Below are positions 10,114 through 19,036 of a stretch of 34,680 bases of DNA, in pieces. The position numbers and the translations under genes are program-made. The stretch lies in IMG/VR virus record IMGVR_UViG_3300042860_002944, positions 1 to 34,680 of that record; one strand, given 5' to 3'. Origin of the DNA: a virus. How positions within the stretch are numbered: position 1 is the first letter of the stretch; each line of letters starts with the position of its first letter. The notes below the pieces were generated by a model. The model searched no databases. It had not been told where the DNA came from and saw nothing but the letters and a program-made list of their open reading frames with translations.

Positions 10114-11061
10114 ATGAGTAAGCACAGTGCCACCGTAGATGAGTTCTATGCGACTTCGTTCGAGACAGCTCAGTGGCTCCTCGATGAGCTTCGCTCTCGA
10201 TACATCCTCACCGACCGCACCGCATTGGAACCCTGCGTTGGGGGGTGGGTATTTCCGGATGCATCCCCAGAGTTGCAATGGGTAACCAACGACTTGAATC
10301 TCTGGACAGAGCGCGAACCGAACTATCACTGTGACTTTCTCTCAACCGAATTTGCCTGTACCGACTTCGTAATTACAAATCCTCCGTTCGGCCCCAACAA
10401 CAAACTCGCATTCGCATTTCTGGAAAAGGCTGCGACCCTGGCAGAAGTGGTTGCAATGATTGTCCCCTCCAGCATGGGTATGCTTACTCCCAGGCTCCAC
10501 AAAATCCTCCCCCCCGACTTCAAACTGGTACTCTCGGAGCGTTGCCCCAATCAATTCTTTGAGCTACCTGACGGCACGCGCCGCCCCGTACGTACTCATG
10601 GCATTATCTGGGAAAGGGTGCCTGGGTACAAACGGAAACCTCCCGCTAAGCCCATTCTCGACTCACGCACAGACATCCTCGAATTCACCGAGGACGGGGA
10701 CTTTGCAATTAGGGTATATGGCGATGGCATCGGAGACCTCAAACCAACCGATGAAACCGTCGGCGGCACCTGGGCCAGAATGAAGTTCAAACGCAACAAG
10801 CAGTGCATCGGTCTCAAACTATTAATGAGCTATCCGTGGCGTTGGCACTACGGATCCTCTGGCAAAGGTCGCGCCCCCTGGGATGGGTCCCCCGGCGTCG
10901 TCCCCGCCATTTCCACTGCCAAATTGCTTCATTTCGTCAATACAATGGCAGTGTTAGAAGGCCGAATGGACCCAATACCTGGCATCCACTACGACGCTTT
11001 TCTCAACGAATACATCGAAAACCAATCAACCGGTTTAACCATCCCCACCAACAACCAATGA
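10114..11061 (+). CDS. DNA N6-adenine methyltransferase
   Basis: A 315-aa protein. Residues 38-45 (ALEPCVGG) fit the SAM-binding motif I of N6-adenine methyltransferases in degenerate form. Residues 86-93 (VITNPPFG) are the catalytic [DN]PP[FYW] motif with Asn89. The N-terminal SATVDEFYATSFETAQWLLD resembles the start of phage and type I/II adenine methyltransferases that use a wait-for-cut-free strategy. No endonuclease gene is adjacent, so it probably modifies phage DNA to evade host restriction. It leads an operon with ATGA overlaps to the next two genes. The leader is about 16 bases with no ribosome site. Target sequence unknown. Confidence 0.75.
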   Translation: MSKHSATVDEFYATSFETAQWLLDELRSRYILTDRTALEPCVGGWVFPDASPELQWVTNDLNLWTEREPNYHCDFLSTEFACTDFVITNPPFGPNNKLAFAFLEKAATLAEVVAMIVPSSMGMLTPRLHKILPPDFKLVLSERCPNQFFELPDGTRRPVRTHGIIWERVPGYKRKPPAKPILDSRTDILEFTEDGDFAIRVYGDGIGDLKPTDETVGGTWARMKFKRNKQCIGLKLLMSYPWRWHYGSSGKGRAPWDGSPGVVPAISTAKLLHFVNTMAVLEGRMDPIPGIHYDAFLNEYIENQSTGLTIPTNNQ

Positions 11062-11642
11062 AGTTCCAATTCACCGAAGACTGGTTCTCACCCAACATTC
11101 CCGTCTGGGAACTTGCCGTTCGCGAGCTTGCTGAATGCGACGCCATCCTCGAAGTTGGCTCCTATGAAGGTAGGAGCACAGTGTGGATGCTCGAAAACGC
11201 CCTCAGCCCCTCCGGGACGCTAACAGCCATCGACACATGGGAAGGCGGTGAAGAACATCGTGCGGTTGGTACCGATATGGGCTCCGTAGAGGATCGCTTT
11301 GATCACAACGTTTTTGTTGCCAAGACACAGTTACCGAATCAAACCGTTATCAAGTTAAAAGGCACCTCATTTGAGCATCTTCGCCAGTTGCCACTGGAAA
11401 CATTCGATTTAGCCTACATCGATGGCAGTCACATTGCGCGCGACGTTTTATCCGACGCCTGCCTCACCTGGCCCCTGCTAAAACAGGGCGCCTTCCTAAT
11501 CTTCGACGACTACCTTTGGGGAGACCCTCGGGATGCCCTCCACCGACCGAAGATCGCAATTGACTCCTTCATAAATATCTACGCAGAGGAACTCTCACTG
11601 TTCCACATCGGGAATCAACTTACCCTGAGGAAAACCAAATGA
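11058..11642 (+). CDS. Class I SAM-dependent methyltransferase (Methyltransf_24 type)
   Basis: A 194-aa protein. AILEVGSYEGRSTVWML (residues about 30-46) is the glycine-rich SAM-binding loop; TAIDTWEGG follows as the acidic post-II element; DLAYIDGSHIARDVLSD (about 119-135) and FLIFDDYLWGD match the conserved IDG.H and DD of Methyltransf_24 enzymes. These methylate small molecules, sugars or protein groups, so the substrate cannot be set from sequence. The long upstream open frame is ignored because ATG 11058 overlaps the upstream stop (ATGA). Its own stop overlaps the topoisomerase start in the same way, showing tight coupling in one operon. Confidence 0.75.
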   Translation: MKFQFTEDWFSPNIPVWELAVRELAECDAILEVGSYEGRSTVWMLENALSPSGTLTAIDTWEGGEEHRAVGTDMGSVEDRFDHNVFVAKTQLPNQTVIKLKGTSFEHLRQLPLETFDLAYIDGSHIARDVLSDACLTWPLLKQGAFLIFDDYLWGDPRDALHRPKIAIDSFINIYAEELSLFHIGNQLTLRKTK

Positions 11643-13585
11643 GTGACATTACAACTGACCTAACATCCCAAGTTAAAACCGACTACCTCGCCTATTCGAT
11701 GGCAGTGCTCATCGGAAGGGCCATTCCTTCCCTCACTGACGGTCTCAAGCCGGCCCAACGCCGTGTGCTCACTGCAATGAAATGGCTAGGTTTGAAACCA
11801 GACGGCAAATACATGAAGTCCGCCCGCGTTGAGGGCGAAACCATGGGTAAGCTTCACCCACACTCTGGCTCTTACGGAGTCATGGTCACCTTGGCATCCC
11901 CATGGAGCAACAACGTCCCACTCATCGATGGTCACGGTAACTGGGGAAGCTCCGTTGATGGTGCCGCTGCATCCCGCTACACCGAATGCAAACTATCCCC
12001 ATTCTCCTGGGAGTGTTTGCTTGACGATGCTGACACCTGGGTAACCACGGACAATTACGATGGGTCCCTTCAAGAGCCCATTGAACTAAACGCAAAGATT
12101 CCCACCGTTCTTCTGAACGGACAAGACGGCATCGGGGTTGGATTCGCAACCAAAATCCCTCCCCACTCCCTCCGTGACATTTGTGATGCAATCACAAAAG
12201 GTACCCCACTCACACCCTCTTTCCCCACGCAATGCCATGTTGTTCGAGACGAAGGACTTGATAGTTATGTTCGCACCGGGATTGGCAGTTTGCGCCTTCG
12301 CGCTAAGTGCGAGGTTGCTATTGAGGAGAAAAACGGTAGAAAGAAGGAAAAGACAACGGTAACATTTACAAACCTGCCCCACGGTACAAACCCAGAAAAA
12401 GTCGGAGAACAAATTGCCTCTGCTCTAGAAAAAGGAACACTCAATGGCATCACCGCAGTCATCGATGAGTCTGATCTGTCCGGAGACCGTATCAGTGTTA
12501 CTGCAAAATCTGGGACCGACATCGCACTACTCACTCGCCAACTCTACCACTACACTGACCTGGACACTAAGTATTCGGCGCGGCTATTGGTTGTGGACGG
12601 GACGAAACCTGTCGAACTCTCTCCAAGTGAACTTCTTGCGCGTTGGTGTAACTGGAGAATGGATCGGCTGGGTACGAAATTTCGGCACGAACTAGATGCC
12701 TCCGAAACCCGTCTAGAAATTGTGCGCGGTTACCTGAAGGCAATCGACAAGATTGATACCGTCATCGCAATTATTCGCAAGGCTGCCTCCCCAAAAGAAG
12801 CTCTGATCGAACTCGTTAGCAATAAGGCACTCAAATTCACGGGAGACCAAGCCCGAGCAATCCTCGAAATGCGCCTCCGTGCCCTAACTAACCTAGACTC
12901 TGAAGAACTCCGTACAGAGGAAAGGTCCCTTTGTGTCCGGATCGAAGAACTTGATGAGCTCGTTAAAAACGAAAAGACTCGAAAAGCATATATGCTCAAA
13001 GAAATCAAGGCAATTGGCGTTCGGCATGGTGATGCCAACCGCTCCGAACTAATTGATCCTCCGGAGGGACTCACCGTGGAGAAAGGGTCCCAAAACCGCA
13101 CAGCACCCGTATCCAGACCGAAATTCATCAAGATCGACACCAAACGAGGCGTAGCAGAGCAAGTCAAGGGACCCCGGGGGGCAATCGTAATGGAAAAAAC
13201 AGATAAACTCGTCACAGTAACCCAAGATGGCACGATCAAAAAACTTCCCGCTAACTACAAAGGCCCTCTTAGCACTGGATTCAGCCCAGTTGTTTTGGCG
13301 AAAAAAGAATCCGATGTCACTTCTCGGAAATACCTCGTGGTGTTCACGCTGGAGGAAGCACTTAAAGCTATGGTTGTCAGTGGTGAGGATCTCACCAAGG
13401 TAACCTCGAAGGGGAAATCCCTTCTCCCCGAAGGAGCCACCCTGATTCACTTTGGTGAAGGCGCCTATGATGTTCCCTGGGTGTCTGCCCGGAAGAAACC
13501 CTTGAAACTCGACCTTAGCACCAAGGCAGGCCGACCCGGAGCAAAGGGTATAAAGGTGGCCGCACTTACTGAAATTCAGCTGTAA
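11639..13585 (+). CDS. Type IIA topoisomerase subunit A (GyrA/ParC-like)
   Basis: A 648-aa protein. Residues 16-45 hold YSMAVLIGRAIPSLTDGLKP and AQRRVLTAM, the winged-helix breakage domain. KSARVEGETMGKLHPHSGSY is the quinolone-region equivalent, and AASRYTECKL contains the catalytic tyrosine, Tyr114. GIGVGFATKIPPH follows as in all GyrA/ParC. A coiled-coil tower lies around 340-470. The C-terminal part (from about 490, PKFIKIDTKRGVA onward) contains only a few beta-pinwheel blades, shorter than cellular GyrA (about 870 aa) or ParC (about 750 aa). It cuts and rejoins DNA during replication. The partner ATPase subunit is not in this window. Confidence 0.9.
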   Translation: MSDITTDLTSQVKTDYLAYSMAVLIGRAIPSLTDGLKPAQRRVLTAMKWLGLKPDGKYMKSARVEGETMGKLHPHSGSYGVMVTLASPWSNNVPLIDGHGNWGSSVDGAAASRYTECKLSPFSWECLLDDADTWVTTDNYDGSLQEPIELNAKIPTVLLNGQDGIGVGFATKIPPHSLRDICDAITKGTPLTPSFPTQCHVVRDEGLDSYVRTGIGSLRLRAKCEVAIEEKNGRKKEKTTVTFTNLPHGTNPEKVGEQIASALEKGTLNGITAVIDESDLSGDRISVTAKSGTDIALLTRQLYHYTDLDTKYSARLLVVDGTKPVELSPSELLARWCNWRMDRLGTKFRHELDASETRLEIVRGYLKAIDKIDTVIAIIRKAASPKEALIELVSNKALKFTGDQARAILEMRLRALTNLDSEELRTEERSLCVRIEELDELVKNEKTRKAYMLKEIKAIGVRHGDANRSELIDPPEGLTVEKGSQNRTAPVSRPKFIKIDTKRGVAEQVKGPRGAIVMEKTDKLVTVTQDGTIKKLPANYKGPLSTGFSPVVLAKKESDVTSRKYLVVFTLEEALKAMVVSGEDLTKVTSKGKSLLPEGATLIHFGEGAYDVPWVSARKKPLKLDLSTKAGRPGAKGIKVAALTEIQL

Positions 13586-13589
13586 AACC

Positions 13590-13763
13590 ATGGCAACATT
13601 CACCATCCACACTCCCAAAGATCTAATTTGGGACCCGCAACCCGACATCACCACTTACGAACTCGCCCTGTGCATTCCTTTATTCTCCACCGTCGGCCAC
13701 CAGCATCATTTCTACACTCAACTCCCCCCGGAAGCTCAACGCCACTGGAAAATGCAAGGGTAA
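13590..13763 (+). CDS. Small protein, 57 aa
   Basis: ATG 13590 lies 4 bases after the topoisomerase stop and opens 57 codons. The sequence (MATFTIHTPKDLIWDPQPDI, then TTYELALCIPLFSTVGHQHH) has four His and an aromatic-rich C-terminus. No ribosome site is evident, so coupling to the upstream gene is likely. Its last codon and stop overlap the first GGGTAAAA octamer. Function unknown. Confidence 0.5.
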   Translation: MATFTIHTPKDLIWDPQPDITTYELALCIPLFSTVGHQHHFYTQLPPEAQRHWKMQG

Positions 13764-13807
13764 AACCCCTTGAGCCCCCTTTACCTGGGACTCAAAGTCA
13801 CTATACT
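13758..13807 (+). promoter_or_regulatory. GGGTAAAA octamer and candidate sigma-70 promoter
   Basis: GGGTAAAA at 13758-13765 overlaps the previous stop codon. A separate sigma-70-like pair, TTTACC at 13780-13785 and TATACT at 13802-13807 with a 16-bp spacer, lies between it and GTG 13828, which has GGAG about 9 bases upstream. Confidence 0.45.
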
Positions 13808-13827
13808 GCATCGCTGGAGTAATACTT

Positions 13828-14376
13828 GTGACTGAGATTTTTTATCCTGTCGAGCGCTTGTTTGCAAACCCCCGCATCTTTTTTGCCATTGCAAACGCCT
13901 TAGACGGGCCAGATGGCGAGACCCTGAAGCAAGCCTTTTACGAACTGATGGAACATGGGTTCTCAGAGTTTGAAGACCCAGAAGACATCGAATTCTTGGC
14001 GGATGAGGTTTGCTTCTCGATCAATCCAGAAGACGGTGAAGTTCAAATTACCCTAAATACCGGCCTTGCCTCAATTCTAAAACCAATTGAAGGCGAACTC
14101 AAAGCCCAGATCACCAACGATCACGAGATGGCGGCAGCCAGCGCCATTTACGACCGCATCGTCAAGTCTATAGTAGAAGCAAACCCTGACTTCGACGGTG
14201 ACATCGCCCTTTGCTCCCCCCCTACCCCTGGCAACAGCTACCTCCGCTCAGACGATGGCGAACGCTTTGAAGGTGCTTTCCATCTTCTGAGTGACCCCGA
14301 AAGGCAATTCGCCTTCAGCGTCCATATCGTCGATGTCCAACGAGATATCCTCCACGCAACCTACAAACCTATCTGA
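13828..14376 (+). CDS. Unknown acidic protein, 182 aa
   Basis: A 182-aa protein with a GTG start preceded by GGAG. It begins MTEIFYPVERLFANPRIFFA and has acidic stretches (FSEFEDPEDIEFLADEVCFS, INPEDGEVQITLNTGLASIL). The C-terminal half reads as beta strands (FHLLSDPERQFAFSVHIVDV). No signal peptide or membrane segment. It is followed 3 bases later by the coiled-coil gene at 14380, so the two likely form one unit. I cannot assign a family. Confidence 0.65.
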   Translation: MTEIFYPVERLFANPRIFFAIANALDGPDGETLKQAFYELMEHGFSEFEDPEDIEFLADEVCFSINPEDGEVQITLNTGLASILKPIEGELKAQITNDHEMAAASAIYDRIVKSIVEANPDFDGDIALCSPPTPGNSYLRSDDGERFEGAFHLLSDPERQFAFSVHIVDVQRDILHATYKPI

Positions 14377-14379
14377 GAA

Positions 14380-15210
14380 ATGCTTGACAACCTACTCACA
14401 GCAACCAGCACCACACGCACCTCTCTCACTAATCTAAAAAAGAAACTGTCAAAACTCCGCATTCAGGTGGAGGAGTTCGGAGCAGATCTAGAAAAGATCG
14501 ACACAAAGTTTGAAAATGTTTTGTCGCAAGCAGAGATATACAAAGCAAAACTCGAACGGGAAATGGGTCGGGAAGTGCGCCGCCTTGAGAAAGAGCTAGC
14601 ATTGCTCCGTGCAGGGACCTCCAAGCTTACTGCAATGGGCCCCATCACAGAGACCGATCTAAAAGTTGCCACAACCGTAGGCATCTTCGACACCATGCTC
14701 CGACACATGTGCGAGGGGGCAGAGGATTTCCGCCTTGCCTCAGAAGCATTCCTCTTCCCTGTTATCTATGAGAGGGTAATGGAAGGCACTGAAGAAGCCT
14801 ATTACATGGAGGAAATCCCCGTCGTTGCCCCCCTCATCATACAACGTGGTAAGGAGTACATCGAATGGACTCGCACTAAATATGATACTCACATCACCGA
14901 CCCTGACACTTGGACTGAGGCAGTGGAGTACATTACGGAATGGTGGCGAAATGACGCTCTACCCATGATCTATGGGGCCCGCGATGAACAGTGGGATATT
15001 GACATGCCGCTTTCCCTCCCAGAGATACTACTTTGGCGAGAATCCCCCGGGGACCGACCTTTAAATTTTCCTAAAATTTTTGACGCTTACGAAATCTATC
15101 GCAAACACAAGGATGAAATTTATGAAACCTCAGGACTCCGGGACTTTGAGCTCAAACTCTTTACTTTCGAAGCTGAAGAAGCCTCACAGTCACGCTTTAA
15201 ATCCCGTTGA
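14380..15210 (+). CDS. Unknown protein with N-terminal coiled coil, 276 aa
   Basis: A 276-aa protein. Residues about 15-85 form a long coiled coil with heptad spacing (TSLTNLKKKLSKLRIQVEEF, then KAKLEREMGREVRRLEKELA). The remainder is a globular, Trp- and Glu-rich domain (EYIEWTRTKYDTHITDPDTW, TEWWRNDALPMIYGARDEQW). Its position between replication genes and virion genes fits either a structural accessory or a DNA-associated scaffold. No family is recognised. The gene at 15239 follows after 28 bases. Confidence 0.65.
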   Translation: MLDNLLTATSTTRTSLTNLKKKLSKLRIQVEEFGADLEKIDTKFENVLSQAEIYKAKLEREMGREVRRLEKELALLRAGTSKLTAMGPITETDLKVATTVGIFDTMLRHMCEGAEDFRLASEAFLFPVIYERVMEGTEEAYYMEEIPVVAPLIIQRGKEYIEWTRTKYDTHITDPDTWTEAVEYITEWWRNDALPMIYGARDEQWDIDMPLSLPEILLWRESPGDRPLNFPKIFDAYEIYRKHKDEIYETSGLRDFELKLFTFEAEEASQSRFKSR

Positions 15211-15238
15211 TCACCTCATCGCCAAGGTTGGAATTGGC

Positions 15239-15445
15239 ATGGTGGATACCATCGAGAGATACTACAGAAAGTATTGTGAGAAACCCGACGAAGCTAATGC
15301 CCGTGCTTACTGCCTTTGGCGCCTCAGGTTGCATCGACGCCTCAAAAACGACAAAGTACTACTTGACTCTATTAACGAGGCAAGGAATTTGGGTCTTGAC
15401 GATGATCGACCAGGGAAAACTTGCTGGGACTGTGAGTTTAGTTAA
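15239..15445 (+). CDS. Small basic protein, 68 aa
   Basis: From ATG 15239: MVDTIERYYRKYCEKPDEAN, then ARAYCLWRLRLHRRLKNDKV and a C-terminal CWDCEFS. Four Cys occur, including a C-x-x-C at the end. The same frame is open back to 15080, overlapping the upstream gene by more than 100 bases; I prefer the later start because such an overlap is unusual here. No ribosome site is strong. A GGGTAAAA octamer follows 2 bases after its stop. Confidence 0.45.
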   Translation: MVDTIERYYRKYCEKPDEANARAYCLWRLRLHRRLKNDKVLLDSINEARNLGLDDDRPGKTCWDCEFS

Positions 15446-15446
15446 A

Positions 15447-15454
15447 GGGTAAAA
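15447..15454 (+). promoter_or_regulatory. GGGTAAAA late-type element
   Basis: GGGTAAAA lies 23 bases before ATG 15478, followed 4 bases later by TATATT (15459-15464). Confidence 0.55.
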
Positions 15455-15477
15455 ACACTATATTTCAAAGTCGCGCA

Positions 15478-16221
15478 ATGATCCCCCGGACAGTGCAAAT
15501 GGCAAAGGCGGTTGAGGCCACCTTTACAACTCCCCAAGTGGAAGACTACGGGAACGTGATCCTTAACGGATATCTCTCCGTTGTTCCCAACACAATTAAC
15601 AAAAAAGCTTGGCAGTATAAGGAAACCGCAACCGCTCCTGTAAATCTCCCTTCTCTAACTGAGGTTCAACCTGCCCTTAAGGGGTGGACCACCAACTACA
15701 TGGAGTATTACACTCAAATTCCTCCGAACGGTTACGGGGTTAATCCGGGTGATCCCACCATGTTTGAGTATAGTGTCCACTCCTTCACAATTCCTGCTGG
15801 ACCCATTGCCACAATCGGGGGATTGAAAGGCGGTTCCGCCTACACTGCTGGATCTTACACCAATCTACCAACCATAGGTGGTGCAGGAACCGGTGCAACT
15901 CTCGACATTGTTGTGGGTCCCGGTGGTTTTGTGTCCTCGGTCACCTTGAACAGTGCCGGGTCCGGATACAATGCTGGCGACACTCTCTTCTGCCCTACTA
16001 TTCCCTCGGGCGGTTCCGGAGACGGCTTCCAGGTGTCCGTGTTTACAATTACAGTAGTTACGCCTTTGGGGAACCCGAAGTGGGCTCAACCTCCTCGGCG
16101 CTTCAACCAGCTGACTGTCGGCACCTTCACTCCTCCAACTCGCCAGTCCAACGCTATCCAATACTCGTATATGTACCCGGTCGCTGACAACCTCAACGCA
16201 CCTCCGATCGACGTACTCTAA
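15478..16221 (+). CDS. Probable virion protein with Gly-rich beta repeat, 247 aa
   Basis: A 247-aa protein. Residues about 110-175 hold two linked motifs: SAYTAGSYTNLPTIGGAGTG followed by VSSVTLNSAGSGYNAGDTLF. This Y.aG.Yt..p..GGsGtGa.....v..G.v..v....gG.GY..Gd.l pattern is frequent in cyanophage tail and baseplate proteins, and a related copy sits in the tail sheath insertion (about residues 890-930 of that protein). The ends (FTPPTRQSNAIQYSYMYPVA) look like structural loops. It is likely a decoration or tail surface protein. It has its own GGGTAAAA element and stands just before the polymerase, away from the main virion block. Confidence 0.6.
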   Translation: MIPRTVQMAKAVEATFTTPQVEDYGNVILNGYLSVVPNTINKKAWQYKETATAPVNLPSLTEVQPALKGWTTNYMEYYTQIPPNGYGVNPGDPTMFEYSVHSFTIPAGPIATIGGLKGGSAYTAGSYTNLPTIGGAGTGATLDIVVGPGGFVSSVTLNSAGSGYNAGDTLFCPTIPSGGSGDGFQVSVFTITVVTPLGNPKWAQPPRRFNQLTVGTFTPPTRQSNAIQYSYMYPVADNLNAPPIDVL

Positions 16222-16222
16222 G

Positions 16223-16249
16223 TTTACGGCAGGGCAAACCACCTATACT
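16223..16249 (+). promoter_or_regulatory. Probable promoter of DNA polymerase, leaderless type
   Basis: TTTACG at 16223-16228 and TATACT at 16244-16249, spacer 15 bp (short). Six bases (ACAAAC) separate the -10 from ATG 16256, the same spacing as at the leaderless accessory genes. Confidence 0.45.
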
Positions 16250-16255
16250 ACAAAC

Positions 16256-19036
16256 ATGAAAAACTCAACGTCCATGCGAAAAACGCCACTCGGATACCCA
16301 GTCCTTTCGAGCGATTTGCACGAGAGGATTTTTGGTAAGGAAAAGCCAAAAGAAATGACCCGACTCTCTAAGCAAAAGGCTGAAAATCTTCTTCGAGAGT
16401 TCAACATTGCCACTCCCGTTGATTACCCCGATCATCTCTATGACGGTCCCCTACCCCTCCCCGATCTAAAAGGTGAGAACCTAGGGGAACACTTTGAGCA
16501 GATTGCAAGAAAGCAAATCGGAGAGTATAAAGAGCTTGCCGATGACTTCGCAGAAGCCCCCCTCCCAGAACTCCCACCAAGGGAAGAACTTGTCTTCAAA
16601 CCAGGTTGGGTGCGATACACAAAAGTACGCAACAAGTGGAAAACGGAATCCGTTCCGTATCCTCTGGAAAAGGCATTTACGTTTGACACTGAGACTTTTG
16701 TGCATGGCGGTGCGTTTCCGATTATTGGCACTGCGTTATCTGCCAAGGCGGCTTACATTTGGCTGGCTTCTGAGCTTATTGATCCGTCTTTGCCGGAAGA
16801 TAGCTGGGACCAACACTCGCTGATTCCGATTGGTGAGAATCGCTTTGTAGTTGGCCATAACATTAGCTATGATCGCGTCCGTGCACGCGAAGGTTACTCT
16901 CTAGATCGTACCAAACCCGAAAATTTCTATTTCGACACGCTCTCGGCGCATATTGGTGTGTCTGGTTTGGCTGCTGGACAACGCTGGCTGTATGTGCTTG
17001 CTGGTAAAGACCCAGAGGATCTAACCCCTGAAGAAAAACTCAAGTTGCGATATGCTCCCAAGTGGCTAGAAGAAGGTTCCACTAATTCACTCGTAGCAAC
17101 TTATAATTTTCATGTTTATGAAGTAAGAAAGTTTTTTGGAGATGATGCTCAACCATTGGGGGCCGGGGATAAAGCTGTTCGCGACATATTTGTAAAAGCA
17201 ACCCATCTGGGTCAAATTCGTCAAATGCTGACGGATGCCGTTGATTACGCCATCAAAGACGCTTTCTATACTGCAGAACTGTTTCAGGCCCTTTGGCCCA
17301 AGTATATGGATGCTACTCCCAGCCCAGTTGCTTTGTGTGGGCACTACCACCTGAATGGGTCGATCGTTCCACTGGTTCCGCAATGGGAGGAGTGGATTCA
17401 GAACGTAGAGCGAGTTTTCGAAGAGCATAATCAAGAAATGACAAAGCTCTGCCAAGATCTGGTATGGGCCAACTACGACGAGTGGCGTGGTCTTTATTTT
17501 GCTGAGCCAGGAATGGCCGAATCTTGGATTGCCAAAGATCCTTGGCTATCTCAACTTGACTGGGAAGTGAAGACCGAAAAGGGAAAGTATGCCCATGTTC
17601 CGAACTGGGTGCGCCCTTTCATTAAAGATCCGAAAACACACATTGGCGTAAAGTCTAACCTATCTCACTTGCTTCTCAAGTTGCAATGGGAAGGGTCGCC
17701 GATGATTCTTACGAAGGATATGGGATGGTGTTTCCACGGCGAAGGCGGAGTTCTGACCAAAATCCCTCACCCCAAAGGTAACGGGGATAACGTGGGTGGT
17801 GTTCTCTCAAAAGACTTTGTCGATGACATGAAGGTCGGACGACTAAACTCGGATCTTCCAGAAGCAAAGCGTGCTCTGGAAATTGCGAATGCGGTATCCT
17901 ACTGGACTTCGGTACGTAAGCGGGTCATGGACCGAATCTTTCTGCCCGCCGCTAATCCTCACGGCACTGATGCTTTGGTTACCTTGCCGGAAATCCTGTG
18001 CCACGGCACCGTGACTCGCCGCACCGTGGAATCCCTCATGGTTACCATGTGTTCCACCAAGAACTGGCGCATTGGCACAGAGTTGAAAGCCAGGGTCCAA
18101 GCTCCCGACGGTTGGAAGATTGTCGGCGCTGACTTTGATGGTCAAGAAATGCAGATTGCTGCGATTTACTCGGATAAATGGGAAGGCGGACACGTTGGGT
18201 GTTCTCCGTTCGGCTACAATGTGTTATCGGGGAGTAAAGAGGCAGGCACGGACCCGCATTCCGCGCTCGCGAAGCTCGCGGGCGTAGACCGTGACACTGC
18301 CAAGATTGCCGGCTTCGCTGTGCTTTACGGCGCCGGTGTTCGTGCGGTTCAAACTTACATTCGTCGGAAATACCCGGACAAATCACCAACGGAAGTCAAA
18401 AACTTTGCCTACCGCATTCTTGAAGGTAAAAAAGGCAAACAACGCAACGGACTGTATGAGGGTGGTTCTGATAGTGGTTGTTTCAACTTTATGGAGGAAA
18501 TCGCAATGAGGTCTCGGGTGCCAACGCTCCCGTGCCTCGGAACTAAGATCTCAACCGCAATGCGACCCGCCGCTGTCGGTGATGACTTCAAGACGGGCCG
18601 TGTCAACTGGACCATTCAGTCGTCTGGTGCTGAGATTCTCTCGATCATGCTCACTGCTGTGCATTGGTTGACGGGGGAATACAGAATCCCTGCTCGTTTC
18701 GTGCTTAGCATCCACGACGAGATCTGGTTCATGACTCCCGAACGATATGCAGAGCAATTTGCAGTACTCTTCCAGATTGCTCACATGTACACCTGGTCCC
18801 TCTTTCACTCGGCAGTAGGGATTCCCGATCTCCCCTTATCCCGCGCCTACTTCTCAAGCGTGGCCATCGACGATCGGCTTCGCAAATCCCCCAGGGAGAG
18901 CACGGTAACCCTTTCAAATCCCGGGGGCATCAACGAACCGCAAGGTGTTGAATACTCAATGATGGAACTCTCGGAAATCGGAGCCATCGACAAACTTAAA
19001 AAACGCTACGACGCAATTCAAAAAGGAGTCATCTAG
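16256..19036 (+). CDS. Family A DNA polymerase, mitochondrial gamma-like, with 3-5 exonuclease
   Basis: A 926-aa replicative polymerase. Exonuclease motifs: FDTET at 143-147, VVGHNISYDR with Asp206, and Y331-x3-D335. Polymerase motifs: A (VGADFDGQE, Asp626), B (RDTAK with Lys683, then VLYGAG), C (SIHDEIWF, His820-Asp821-Glu822). Several stretches follow polymerase gamma rather than Pol I or T7: FDTLSAHIGVSGLAAGQRW after ExoII, GCSPFGYNVLSG with GTDPHS after motif A, RVNWTIQSSGAEIL before motif C. It has no 5-3 exonuclease domain. It would replicate the phage genome. From memory, S-TIM5 cyanophage carries a polymerase of this type. A 6-base gap to a TATACT suggests a leaderless mRNA. Confidence 0.9.
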   Translation: MKNSTSMRKTPLGYPVLSSDLHERIFGKEKPKEMTRLSKQKAENLLREFNIATPVDYPDHLYDGPLPLPDLKGENLGEHFEQIARKQIGEYKELADDFAEAPLPELPPREELVFKPGWVRYTKVRNKWKTESVPYPLEKAFTFDTETFVHGGAFPIIGTALSAKAAYIWLASELIDPSLPEDSWDQHSLIPIGENRFVVGHNISYDRVRAREGYSLDRTKPENFYFDTLSAHIGVSGLAAGQRWLYVLAGKDPEDLTPEEKLKLRYAPKWLEEGSTNSLVATYNFHVYEVRKFFGDDAQPLGAGDKAVRDIFVKATHLGQIRQMLTDAVDYAIKDAFYTAELFQALWPKYMDATPSPVALCGHYHLNGSIVPLVPQWEEWIQNVERVFEEHNQEMTKLCQDLVWANYDEWRGLYFAEPGMAESWIAKDPWLSQLDWEVKTEKGKYAHVPNWVRPFIKDPKTHIGVKSNLSHLLLKLQWEGSPMILTKDMGWCFHGEGGVLTKIPHPKGNGDNVGGVLSKDFVDDMKVGRLNSDLPEAKRALEIANAVSYWTSVRKRVMDRIFLPAANPHGTDALVTLPEILCHGTVTRRTVESLMVTMCSTKNWRIGTELKARVQAPDGWKIVGADFDGQEMQIAAIYSDKWEGGHVGCSPFGYNVLSGSKEAGTDPHSALAKLAGVDRDTAKIAGFAVLYGAGVRAVQTYIRRKYPDKSPTEVKNFAYRILEGKKGKQRNGLYEGGSDSGCFNFMEEIAMRSRVPTLPCLGTKISTAMRPAAVGDDFKTGRVNWTIQSSGAEILSIMLTAVHWLTGEYRIPARFVLSIHDEIWFMTPERYAEQFAVLFQIAHMYTWSLFHSAVGIPDLPLSRAYFSSVAIDDRLRKSPRESTVTLSNPGGINEPQGVEYSMMELSEIGAIDKLKKRYDAIQKGVI

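Noticed and set aside
11922-12191. Minus-strand frames inside the topoisomerase gene
   Set aside because: Shadows of a well-supported conserved gene.
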